Assembly (NCBI GenBank): GCA_023430565.1
Contig: JAEZAD010000297.1
Location: 1-13,623 of the forward strand
Direction: 5' to 3'
DNA: 13,623 nt
From: Verrucomicrobiota bacterium
GTDB lineage: Bacteria > Verrucomicrobiota > Verrucomicrobiia > Opitutales > Opitutaceae
The position numbers and the translations under genes are program-made. Positions 1 through 6,489 of this stretch are shown here, one piece after another (the first letter of the stretch is position 1; each line of letters begins with the position of its first letter). The notes under the pieces are model-generated. The model was given only the letters and a program-made list of their open reading frames with translations. It had not been told where the DNA came from and made no database searches.

Positions 1-981
1 AAATCCTGGTGGACCGACGAAACCGTCCTCCACGTTTTCCCGCACTGGAACTGGCCCGGCCGCGAAGGCGAAACGATCGAAGTCCGCGCCCACAGCAATT
101 GCGACGAGGTCGAACTGCTTCTCAACGACACGTCCCTCGGCCGCCAAAAGATGCCGCGCAACGGACACCTGTCTTGGAAAGTCAACTACACGCCCGGCAC
201 GCTCCTCGCCCGCGGCTTCCGCGATGGAAAAGAAATCGCCACCACCAAAGTCGAAACGACCGGCGAACCCACCACCCTCGCGCTGACCCCCGACCGCACC
301 ACGCTCGCCGCCGACGGCCGCGACATCTCCGTCATCACCGTCGAAGCCCGCGACGCCCAAGGCCGCCTCGTCCCCACCGCGAACGTTCCCGTCACCTTCA
401 CCCTCCGCGGCCCCGCCCGCATCCTCGGCGTCGGCAACGGCGATCCTTCGTCCCACGAACCCGATCAATATATCGCGCAAATCCGCACGATAAAACTCGG
501 CGAATGGACCGCCCCCGACGGCTCCGTCAAAACCGGCCAAAACCTCTTTGAGGCCACCTTTGACCGTCCCGCGCTCGCCGAAGGCGAAACCGCCACCCTC
601 CTCCTCAACGCCCTCGGCACAAACCAAACCGCCACCCTCAACGGCGTTCCGTTATATCAAAACGCCGCGCCCACTGAGTCCCGCACCCAAGTCACGCTCG
701 ACGTCTCCACCCTCCGCGATACCGGCAACACTCTCCGCATCGAAGCCACCCGCTACGAAGACTGGGGCACGCGCGACACCCTGAAACAACTCCACCCCGC
801 CACCCTCCGGATCGACACGCCCGCACCGAGTTGGCACCGCACCACCTTCAACGGCCTCGCTCAGATCATCGTCGAAGCCACCAGCGAGCCCGGCACACTG
901 ACCCTCGAAGCCGAGAGCGCTGGACTGACCTCCGCCAAAATCGAACTCCAGGTCCAACACGGCGTCCCCGCTGGGCGGTAG
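1..981 (+). CDS. Glycoside hydrolase family 2 beta-galactosidase, C-terminal part (5' end outside window)
   Basis: The frame is open from base 1 to a TAG at 979-981, giving the last 326 residues. The catalytic barrel lies upstream. The visible start (HVFPHWNWPGREGE, then SNCDEVELLLNDTSLGR) is the beta-sandwich that follows the barrel in many GH2 beta-galactosidases (DUF4982-like). Residues about 80-155 form an invasin/Big-like Ig domain ending in the family signature GPARILGVGNGDPSSHEPD. The closing strands of the last domain appear near the C-terminus (TTFNGLAQIIVEATSEPGTL). Between these lie about 120 residues that look like a separate beta-rich domain resembling the GH2 sugar-binding module (NGVPLYQNAAP, then VTLDVSTLRDTGNTLRIEA). 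The expected role is hydrolysis of beta-galactosides, probably outside the cytoplasm. Substrate and signal peptide cannot be judged from the fragment. Codon use is very C-rich. Confidence 0.88.
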   Translation, partial: KSWWTDETVLHVFPHWNWPGREGETIEVRAHSNCDEVELLLNDTSLGRQKMPRNGHLSWKVNYTPGTLLARGFRDGKEIATTKVETTGEPTTLALTPDRTTLAADGRDISVITVEARDAQGRLVPTANVPVTFTLRGPARILGVGNGDPSSHEPDQYIAQIRTIKLGEWTAPDGSVKTGQNLFEATFDRPALAEGETATLLLNALGTNQTATLNGVPLYQNAAPTESRTQVTLDVSTLRDTGNTLRIEATRYEDWGTRDTLKQLHPATLRIDTPAPSWHRTTFNGLAQIIVEATSEPGTLTLEAESAGLTSAKIELQVQHGVPAGR

Positions 982-1096
982 GTCACTCCATTTCGATAGA
1001 CGGCCCGAGCGGTGAAACGTGCAAGCTCAGCGGCTCGGAACTTCGCGCGAGGTTCACACCTTGCTTCGTCCCGTGCAATTTTCCAACGTCGCGCCC

Positions 1097-2863
1097 ATGC
1101 GTTTCCGTAGGACCGGGAGGTGTCGGCACGTCTTGTTGATGGGGCTCTGGTGCGCTTGCTACGCGCTTCTCGCCCCGCTCGCGCGCGCCCAGGACAATGC
1201 CGCGCTGATCGAGCGCGCGCGACAGGCCAACGACAGCCGCCAATTCGATCAAGCCCGCGCGGATCTGTCCGTGGTGCTCGCGCGCTCGCCGTGGAACGAG
1301 GGCGCGATGCTCGAGCAGGCGCGCTTGTTCTATTTCGAGCGCAACCACGAGGATGCGTGGAAACACGTCAACGCCCTCCTGGGCGAGTATCCACGCAACG
1401 CTTCCGCATTCAACCTGCGCGCGCTGCTGAACTTCGAATTCAAGAAGGACCCGGAAGCCGCTCTCGCCGACCTCGCCTCCGCGGTGCAGCACGACCCGAC
1501 CCTCGCGAAGGCCTTCATCAACCGCGCCCGCATCTTGCGCACGCTGAAGCGCCCGGCCGAAGCGTTGGAAGAGGCCGACGCCGCCATCGAACTGGAGCCC
1601 GAGAACGGCGCGTTCCGCTGGACCCGCGGTCATATTTTTCTCGAACTGAAACAGCCGGTGAGGGCGCTGGAAAATTTCAACGACGCCATCGACCTGATAC
1701 CCGACGACGCCGAGATGCGGATCCGTCGGGCGACGCTGATCCACTCGCTGTGGACGCCCAACTCACAGGCGGAAACCTTCAACGGGATGAAGCCCGATAT
1801 CGAGCGCGCGCTGGAGCTCGTCCCGGGCCATCCGGAAGCGCTCCTCCTGCGCGGTCTTTGCCTCGAATTCGAGCAGGACTTTGCCGGGGCTTTCGACAAT
1901 TACTTCGAAGCTTACCAGAAGCTGCCGAACGACTCGCGCGTTTGGGGGGCGCTGCAGAAGACCTGCCGCACCCAGTTCGAGCCGGGCCGCGATCCCTCCC
2001 GCGTTTACCAACTCCTGGAAGATGCCAAGGAGCGCTTCGTGCGCAGCGATTACGCCAACGAGCAGGCCTTGGAATTGGAGGCCTTCTTCGGCTTCATTCC
2101 GGTCAACGTGTCCGACACCGATCCGGCGCGCCTCAGGAACAAGGACTACCTCGCCGAGCTACTTCGCAAGAAACCCGGCAATCTGCGTCTGCTCTACCAC
2201 GTCCACGCCGGCGTCATTGGTTCCGACGCCGAGCAGGCGATGCGCGTTGTCCTTCGCGACCACGACCCGGCCAAGGACGCACCGTTTGCCGCTCTCGCCG
2301 CGGTCCATCTGTCCAGAATCCTGCGGAGCTGGGGCGACGCGAAACCGGACCGGGAGAAGGCCCGGCTCTACCAGGAAGCGGGGCAATGGTTGATGACTGC
2401 CCTCGCGGCCGACCCTTCCTCTCCCCGCGTCAAACGCGAAGTAGCGACATTCGAACAGCAGACCAAGTCCTTTGCCGCTGAACGGGCCGCCAACGCCCAG
2501 GCGGCCGAGGAGATGGCCGCCCGCCTGGAGGATCTCAAGCGACGCTTCGAGCAAACTCGCCACTATATTGAAGCCACCGACGCCATCGCAGCGAAGCACA
2601 TGCAAAGTGCGAAAGACGTTCTGCGAAACAGCCGCACCGCCAATCAAGGCGACCTCAACCGGTCGTTGACCTACAAGCAGAGAGCCTGGGATGCCAAAAA
2701 AGGCACCATGGTGGGCGTGGACACCCTGATCAAAGACCTGAATGCTTTTCTCGGCGCGTATCCGAACGCATCGAAGGAGGTGCGGGACTCGTTCCATGAA
2801 GCCCGGAACTATCTCGTTTGGAAAAAGGGTGAGTTCGAGGCCATGGAAAAAGAGATGAAGTGA
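1097..2863 (+). CDS. Exported tetratricopeptide-repeat protein
   Basis: The product has 588 residues. I chose the ATG at 1097 because it directly precedes a signal peptide: a basic start (MRFRRTGRCR), a hydrophobic core, and a likely cut after LAPLARA at residue 31. A GTG at 1019 would add 26 residues that hide the signal. No clear Shine-Dalgarno is seen. Residues about 33-290 are TPR-like helical pairs, for example AFINRARILRTLKRPAEALE and RWTRGHIFLELKQPVRALEN. Residues about 290-445 are helical without clear repeats. Residues about 455-500 are a charged, Ala-rich likely coiled coil. No catalytic motif is visible. TPRs mediate protein-protein contacts, so a periplasmic scaffold or assembly role is a reasonable inference, but the partner is unknown. 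Its plus-strand G and C content is near balance, unlike the C-rich gene before it. Confidence 0.85.
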   Translation: MRFRRTGRCRHVLLMGLWCACYALLAPLARAQDNAALIERARQANDSRQFDQARADLSVVLARSPWNEGAMLEQARLFYFERNHEDAWKHVNALLGEYPRNASAFNLRALLNFEFKKDPEAALADLASAVQHDPTLAKAFINRARILRTLKRPAEALEEADAAIELEPENGAFRWTRGHIFLELKQPVRALENFNDAIDLIPDDAEMRIRRATLIHSLWTPNSQAETFNGMKPDIERALELVPGHPEALLLRGLCLEFEQDFAGAFDNYFEAYQKLPNDSRVWGALQKTCRTQFEPGRDPSRVYQLLEDAKERFVRSDYANEQALELEAFFGFIPVNVSDTDPARLRNKDYLAELLRKKPGNLRLLYHVHAGVIGSDAEQAMRVVLRDHDPAKDAPFAALAAVHLSRILRSWGDAKPDREKARLYQEAGQWLMTALAADPSSPRVKREVATFEQQTKSFAAERAANAQAAEEMAARLEDLKRRFEQTRHYIEATDAIAAKHMQSAKDVLRNSRTANQGDLNRSLTYKQRAWDAKKGTMVGVDTLIKDLNAFLGAYPNASKEVRDSFHEARNYLVWKKGEFEAMEKEMK

Positions 2864-2947
2864 TCCGCAGACCCACCTCGCCGGAACAACCACACTTTTT
2901 ACTCGGAGGGACCCGATCGGACCACACGAGCTTGAGCTGCGTAGCAG

Positions 2948-2986
2948 CCGAAAAGGGTCAGGCTGATATTTGTTGATCGACAAGCC
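2948..2986 (+). repeat. Direct repeat copy A (GGTCAGGCTG...GTTGATCG element)
   Basis: A 39-bp stretch matches positions 3981-4019 at 31 of 39 bases by eye, in the same orientation and without gaps. The shared core is CCGAAA, then GGTCAGGCTG, TxTT and GTTGATCG. It sits between the TPR gene and the VOC gene. The GGGGTCAGG...TTGA style recalls degenerate intergenic elements seen near REP-associated tyrosine transposases (RAYT, Y1_Tnp) in other bacteria. That link is from memory, and no transposase is present here. Confidence 0.6.
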
Positions 2987-3047
2987 AGCGCTCTCCAGCG
3001 CCTCGCCGTCCGATCCGCGTGCGCCAGTCGGTTCGGCTTACCACCAC

Positions 3048-3080
3048 TTCCTCCGTCCCTCCGTGCCTTCGTTGTGAAAT
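3048..3080 (+). repeat. Member of a degenerate intergenic CTCCGTG-CCTTCGTTG motif family (upstream of VOC gene)
   Basis: A pyrimidine-rich stretch contains CCTCCGTGCCTTCGTTGTG in altered spacing (CTCCGTCCCTCCGTGCCTTC, then GTTGTGAAAT). It lies 78-110 bp before the VOC start codon and on the same strand. Similar stretches occur at 5271-5291, 6265-6290, 6458-6487 and 7491-7519 on this strand, and at 7311-7338 on the other. The function is unknown. Confidence 0.4.
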
Positions 3081-3157
3081 CCAGCGCTTTCCGCCCCGAA
3101 CTTCGTTCTCGCCCGCCGACCCGCACTGACCTGAAACATTCACAACCAAAATTCCGC

Positions 3158-3544
3158 ATGCGCTTGTTCGATCACATAGACCTGCGGGTCCGAAATCTGG
3201 CGGAAGCCGATCCGTTCTACGCGATGATACTCCCGGCACTGGGTTTTCCGACGCGCCTCCCCGAAAAAGACTGCATCAGCTACGATGCGATCAGCGACCA
3301 TCCCAAGCCCGAGTGCATCAACCTGACCGAGGACCCAAACCACGCGCCGAATCAAACCCGGATCGCGTTCTGGCGCGACACCCGGGAAGACGTCGATTTC
3401 TTCGCCGCGATCTTAAGGGCCGCCGGCGCACGCAACATCGAAGGCCCCGAGCTGTGCACCGAATACAGTCCCGGCTACTACGCCGTGTTTTTCGAGGATC
3501 CCTGCGGCAACCGTTTCGAAGTGTGCTGCCGCTGCGCAAAATGA
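3158..3544 (+). CDS. VOC (glyoxalase/bleomycin-resistance fold) family protein
   Basis: The product has 128 residues, the usual length of a single-chain VOC protein with two beta-alpha-beta-beta-beta units. The ATG at 3158 starts the first strand immediately (MRLFDHIDLRV). A GTG at 3074 would add 28 residues not typical of the fold. The first unit ends near residue 60, and the second closes with the family signature GYYAVFFEDPCGNRFEV (residues 106-122). His6 and Glu121 stand where metal ligands usually sit. The second-unit position that is normally His (as in HIAF) appears to be Arg68 (TRIAFW), so the metal site may be incomplete. It is followed after 65 bp by a YCII-domain gene in the same direction. 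VOC proteins include glyoxalases, dioxygenases and binding proteins, and the substrate cannot be read here. Confidence 0.87.
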   Translation: MRLFDHIDLRVRNLAEADPFYAMILPALGFPTRLPEKDCISYDAISDHPKPECINLTEDPNHAPNQTRIAFWRDTREDVDFFAAILRAAGARNIEGPELCTEYSPGYYAVFFEDPCGNRFEVCCRCAK

Positions 3545-3609
3545 ACCACGCCTCCCGTCACCCGAGTCGATGATCACGCCACCGATCCCATCTCCAAAAT
3601 AAGAGCACC

Positions 3610-3951
3610 ATGGCTAAATACCTCATTTCCTTTCCCAGCGCGGCGATGGTTGTGCCCGACAGCGAGTGGGCGGCGGTCGTCCGCGACTCCCACGCCGTGA
3701 TCGAGGAGGCAAAAGTCGCCGGCGTCTACGTTTTCGGCGGCGGCATCGACGAAGCCGTGCCTCCCGTTCTTGTCTCCGCCGACGGCAAAGCCGCCGAGGG
3801 AGGCTACCCGTGGGCCCCTCCGCTCAATGGCGGCTTCACCGTCCTCGAAATCCCCTCGCGCGAAGAAGCCATCGCGTGGGCCGCGCGCATCGCCAAGGCG
3901 TGCCGCTGCAGCCAGGAACTGCGCGTCTTCGGGTTCGACCCACAATCATGA
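3610..3951 (+). CDS. YCII-domain (YciI-like) protein
   Basis: The product has 113 residues and fills the YCII/DGPF fold (PF03795-like), a ferredoxin-like domain often found alone or near sigma factors and small enzymes. The visible pattern is a first strand YLISFPS, a helix with the usual conserved His (WAAVVRDSHAVIEEA, His28), a turn GVYVFGGGI, and a final strand-helix GGFTVLEIPSREEAIAWAARI. The ATG at 3610 begins the first strand directly. Only a weak purine stretch (AAGAG) precedes it. It lies 65 bp after the VOC gene, so the two are probably co-transcribed. The biochemical role of most YCII proteins is unknown, and no specific reaction is claimed here. Confidence 0.8.
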   Translation: MAKYLISFPSAAMVVPDSEWAAVVRDSHAVIEEAKVAGVYVFGGGIDEAVPPVLVSADGKAAEGGYPWAPPLNGGFTVLEIPSREEAIAWAARIAKACRCSQELRVFGFDPQS

Positions 3952-3968
3952 GGGCGGTCAGCTAGAAC

Positions 3969-3977
3969 GGGGTCAGG
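3969..3977 (+). repeat. Short GGGGTCAGG element
   Basis: The 9-mer GGGGTCAGG occurs 12 bp before the GGTCAGG of repeat copy B and is followed by TGCCCGAAA. It looks like a further, shorter copy of the same element start (compare GGGTCAGG at 2955-2962). Confidence 0.4.
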
Positions 3978-3980
3978 TGC

Positions 3981-4019
3981 CCGAAACCGGTCAGGCTGCT
4001 GTTCGTTGATCGGCCGGCC
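3981..4019 (+). repeat. Direct repeat copy B (GGTCAGGCTG...GTTGATCG element)
   Basis: This is the second copy of the 39-bp element at 2948-2986, in the same orientation and 1033 bp downstream. Differences are single-base substitutions only, in eight places. It begins 29 bp after the stop codon of the YCII gene, so the VOC and YCII genes lie between the two copies. Confidence 0.6.
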
Positions 4020-4290
4020 CGACGCGCAGGCCTCACGCCACATTCGCGCTCAGCTGAGCGCGCGCTTCTTCAAAGAACCCCATCGCCTGTTCATGCGCAC
4101 AACTGCTATTGAACTCTTCGGTGCGCCATGTGCGAGACCCCCGGCGGGCAGGAACCGAAAGCGCGGATCAGAGGGACGCACAGCAGTCATGACATGGCTG
4201 CCATCCATCGATCGCACACTCCGCGCGGCGATGCTGTTCTCCGAAATCCAGCCGCCGGAACGCCTCTTCCACCATAAGGTCGACAGGGAC

Positions 4291-5175
4291 ATGAACGCGC
4301 GCGCGACTCACCGACAGCGTCTGCGCCTCTCCCGCGGCACGGAGTTGTCCTTCATCACCGCCGGAGAACCGACCCGGCCCGCCCTGCTGCTCCTGCACGG
4401 CACGCCGCACTCGGCTCAATACTTCCGCCACGTCGCACCCGAGCTGGCGCACGTCGCCTATGTGATCGCGCCCGATCTGCCCGGTTTCGGCGAGTCCGAC
4501 GTCCTGCCCACCGCGTCGTTTCCCGCCTACGCCGATGCCATTGCGGAGCTGCTCGACCGGCTCCACGTCGGCTCGCGCTATATCTACCTTCACGACTGGG
4601 GCACGCCCGTCGGACTCCACCTTGCGATGCAGGCGCCCGAGCGCGTGTCCGGCCTCATCATCCAAAACGGCAACGCCCATCGCACCGGTTTGAGCCCGCA
4701 ATGGGACCCCGTGCTCGCTTACAGTTCGCAGCCGACTCCGGAAAACGAAGCGAAAGCCACCGCTCACCTGAACTTCGAAGGCACGCGCGGCACCTACACA
4801 ACCGGCGTTCCCGCCGACCTCGTCGCGGGACTATCCCCCGAGCGTTGGGAAGAAGACTGGCGCGTGATGCAACTCCCCGGCCGCTTCGAAAAAGAACGCG
4901 CGCTCATCGCCGACTACGGCCGCTATATCGCTCGTTTCGACGCCATCGCGGACTACCTAAAACGCCACCAACCGCCGGCCCTCATGATCTGGGGGCGACA
5001 CGATCCGTTCTTCGCGCTCGCCGAAACGCTCTCGTGGATGGAGGACCTGCCGCGGATGGAAGCGCATATCCTCGACGCCGGCCACCTGCTGCTGGAGACG
5101 CACGCTCCCACCGCCGCCGCGCTCATGCTTAACTTCCTTTCGCGCAACCAAGCGGAAACGGACAGAACGCGGTAG
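4291..5175 (+). CDS. Alpha/beta hydrolase, epoxide hydrolase or haloalkane dehalogenase type
   Basis: The product has 294 residues from the ATG at 4291, a normal length for this group, with a modest AAGG 11 bp upstream. The frame is open to about 4006, but the extra 95 residues do not resemble the fold. The oxyanion loop is HGTPHSAQYF (residues 36-45), and PDLPGFGESD (61-70) is the usual strand-4 loop. The nucleophile elbow is HDWG (101-104) with Asp102, as in epoxide hydrolases and haloalkane dehalogenases rather than Ser esterases. A cap region covers about 130-215. The acid is Asp238 in WGRHDPFF, and the base is His265 in DAGHLLLE. Dehalogenases often have HGNP, but Thr38 replaces the halide-binding Asn here, so dehalogenase activity is uncertain. 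No signal peptide is seen, so it is likely cytoplasmic. Confidence 0.88.
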   Translation: MNARATHRQRLRLSRGTELSFITAGEPTRPALLLLHGTPHSAQYFRHVAPELAHVAYVIAPDLPGFGESDVLPTASFPAYADAIAELLDRLHVGSRYIYLHDWGTPVGLHLAMQAPERVSGLIIQNGNAHRTGLSPQWDPVLAYSSQPTPENEAKATAHLNFEGTRGTYTTGVPADLVAGLSPERWEEDWRVMQLPGRFEKERALIADYGRYIARFDAIADYLKRHQPPALMIWGRHDPFFALAETLSWMEDLPRMEAHILDAGHLLLETHAPTAAALMLNFLSRNQAETDRTR

Positions 5176-5270
5176 AAGGCGTGAAACTCCACGAGGAATC
5201 GATGGCGCACGGTCCTCGTTCGCGAACCGGCCCTGCGACACCAAAGCTCAAAAGCAGCTCATTTCTTGCA

Positions 5271-5291
5271 CCTTCTGCGTCTTCTTGCGGC
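5271..5291 (+). repeat. Degenerate intergenic motif, CTTCTGCGTCTTCTTGCGG form
   Basis: The stretch reads CCTTCTGCGTCTTCTTGCGG and lies 118-138 bp before the first PEP-CTERM start codon, on the same strand. It belongs with the C/T-rich 'TCTGCGTCTYTGYGG' stretches listed elsewhere in this window. The rest of the 233-bp gap (5176-5408) shows no clear promoter or hairpin. Confidence 0.35.
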
Positions 5292-5408
5292 CCCCCGGCG
5301 CGGCGGTTCCGTGCCGACGCCCACGTTGCATCGGGAGGAACGGGATGCCCGCCACTGGTCCGCCGCCCTATGGTGCCGCGTATCGCTATCGGCTATCTTT
5401 TGAACGCC

Positions 5409-6119
5409 ATGAACCCCACCGGCCTTCTATTCCGCGCCCTCCTCATCGGCGGAGCTCTCCTCGGCACCGCTCACGCGCAGCTCGTTCACCTCACCGGCAC
5501 CCAGCAACTCGACGGCGGCAGCGGCCTGATCTTCCGCGCCAACGACGCCTCCATCCCGTGGAACCACAGCGGCGGCTTCGTCTCGCGACTCGATCTCTAC
5601 TACGATCCCAACGATGCCGTCGGCAGCGAGGGCTACTACTCCTTCTCCAATCCCGACCGCAACGTGTGGCGGATCAAGGTCCACGCTTACGGCGGCCTCG
5701 GCGACTTCGAGCTCATCCGGCCGCTGCAATCGCTCTCCGTTTTCGAGTCCGGAATGGTCTTCGAATACGACGGACCGGACTTCGTGGAATTCGACGTGCG
5801 CTTCGACTTCGCCAGCCCTCTCGCCGATCCCTCCACCTTGATCCCGCCGTTCGAATTCAGCAGCGCGTCCTATTTCCTCCAGGCCGGACAAACCGTTTTC
5901 GACATCCCCGATCTCGCCGAGGCTTACGGCGGCGCCGTGTTCGAAACCTATGGCGGTAGCTTCGCCCAGTCCGTCGACTTCACGCCCGTCCCCGAGCCGT
6001 CCACCTACGCCGCCGGCGCCGTCGCGCTGCTCGGCCTCGCCCTTTGGCTTCGCCGCCGTCGCAGTTTAGCGGGAGCCGACCTCACCGGCGCCGTCACCGC
6101 GAAGACACTCACGTCCTGA
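5409..6119 (+). CDS. PEP-CTERM sorting-domain protein (paralogue 1)
   Basis: The product has 236 residues. I chose the ATG at 5409 because it opens a signal peptide (MNPTGLLFRALLIGGALLGT, cut after AHA at residue 23). An upstream frame to 5181 adds only low-quality sequence. The mature part is beta-rich and not recognised as a named domain. The end is a textbook sorting tail: VPEPST (194-199), a hydrophobic helix (about 200-214) and RRRR (215-218). PEP-CTERM tails are processed by an exosortase at the inner membrane and are common in exopolysaccharide or biofilm producers; no exosortase is encoded here. A further 18 residues follow the Arg cluster, longer than usual. The core matches the minus-strand neighbour at 6490-7158 (SRLDLYYDPNDAVG against TKLDLYYDAEAPLVG). 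Confidence 0.88.
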   Translation: MNPTGLLFRALLIGGALLGTAHAQLVHLTGTQQLDGGSGLIFRANDASIPWNHSGGFVSRLDLYYDPNDAVGSEGYYSFSNPDRNVWRIKVHAYGGLGDFELIRPLQSLSVFESGMVFEYDGPDFVEFDVRFDFASPLADPSTLIPPFEFSSASYFLQAGQTVFDIPDLAEAYGGAVFETYGGSFAQSVDFTPVPEPSTYAAGAVALLGLALWLRRRRSLAGADLTGAVTAKTLTS

Positions 6120-6153
6120 GTTGACGGACTGCGCCGCGCGTCGGCAGAAAACA

Positions 6154-6177
6154 CCTCCGTCTCGTCGAGAGCGGAGG
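6154..6177. terminator. Candidate intrinsic terminator or transcript-end hairpin
   Basis: The hairpin starts 35 bp after the stop of the first PEP-CTERM gene: CCTCCGTCTC, loop GTC, GAGA, one bulged G, CGGAGG. It has ten base pairs with a single bulge. No T-run follows on the plus strand. Read on the minus strand the stem is followed by TGTTTTCTG, so it may serve transcripts from either side. Confidence 0.45.
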
Positions 6178-6264
6178 CCCGTCGGGCAAAATCAGACCCT
6201 GCTCGTCGAACTCTCGGATGGCTGAACCCGAGACCAACGAGGACACCGCGACCCCTCGGATCGT

Positions 6265-6290
6265 CTCCGCGCGTCTCTGTGGTCCATTCC
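6265..6290 (+). repeat. Degenerate intergenic motif, CGCGTCTCTGTGGTCCATTCC form
   Basis: The stretch contains GCGTCTCTGTGGTCCATTCC and resembles the copy at 6458-6487 (CCTCCGCGTCTGCGTGGTCC). It is in the gap between convergent genes, so here it is not upstream of a same-strand start codon. Confidence 0.35.
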
Positions 6291-6457
6291 GAACCCGCGT
6301 GTCGAAAACCGCGCCTCCGTTCGTCCACGGAAGGAATCCCCTTCCCTTCACCTCGTCTCTCCCGCCGTGAGCAAACTGAAATGCACTCTCGCCGGTCCCG
6401 GCGTCGCTCACCTGAAATATCGCATCGTCAAAGCCTCCGGTTGAACGTCGCCGGAGT

Positions 6458-6487
6458 ATCCGTGCCTCCGCGTCTGCGTGGTCCTGG
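6458..6487 (+). repeat. Degenerate intergenic motif, CCGTGCCTCCGCGTCTGCGTGG form
   Basis: The stretch holds CGTGCCTCCGCGTCTGCGTG. It is the clearest member of the C/T-rich family in the window and abuts the 3' end of the minus-strand PEP-CTERM gene. Confidence 0.4.
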
Positions 6488-6489
6488 CT

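Larger units (their letters stand above)
3952..4290. other. 339-bp gap before the hydrolase gene: repeat copy B and possible remnant coding tail
   Basis: The left part holds one short GGGGTCAGG element (3969-3977) and then direct repeat copy B. On the minus strand a frame from 4167 down to a stop at 4033-4035 encodes 44 residues ending TEEFNSSCAHEQAMGFFEEA, then RAQLSANVA. This looks more protein-like than chance but has no proper start. On the plus strand the hydrolase frame stays open upstream to about 4006, but the residues it would add do not resemble the hydrolase fold. No clear promoter or terminator is seen. Confidence 0.4.
6120..6489. other. 370-bp gap between convergent PEP-CTERM genes
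   Basis: It holds a good hairpin near the first gene (6154-6177) and two members of the C/T-rich 'CTCCGCGTCTGCGTGG' motif family (6265-6290 and 6458-6487), both on the plus strand. No credible gene is seen: open frames on either strand lack a start site and protein-like composition. One motif copy ends only 2 bp from the stop codon of the minus-strand gene. Confidence 0.5.

Noticed and set aside
2909..2936. Palindrome-like GGACCCGATCGGACC after the TPR gene as a terminator
   Set aside because: The arms do not pair beyond a short CGATCG core, and no T-run follows.
2948..4019. Complete composite transposon around the VOC-YCII genes
   Set aside because: No transposase, no terminal inverted repeats and no target-site duplication are visible. 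Only short direct repeats support mobility.
4168..4767. Minus-strand open frame opposite the alpha/beta hydrolase
   Set aside because: It lies antisense to a complete catalytic triad and shows no recognisable domain.
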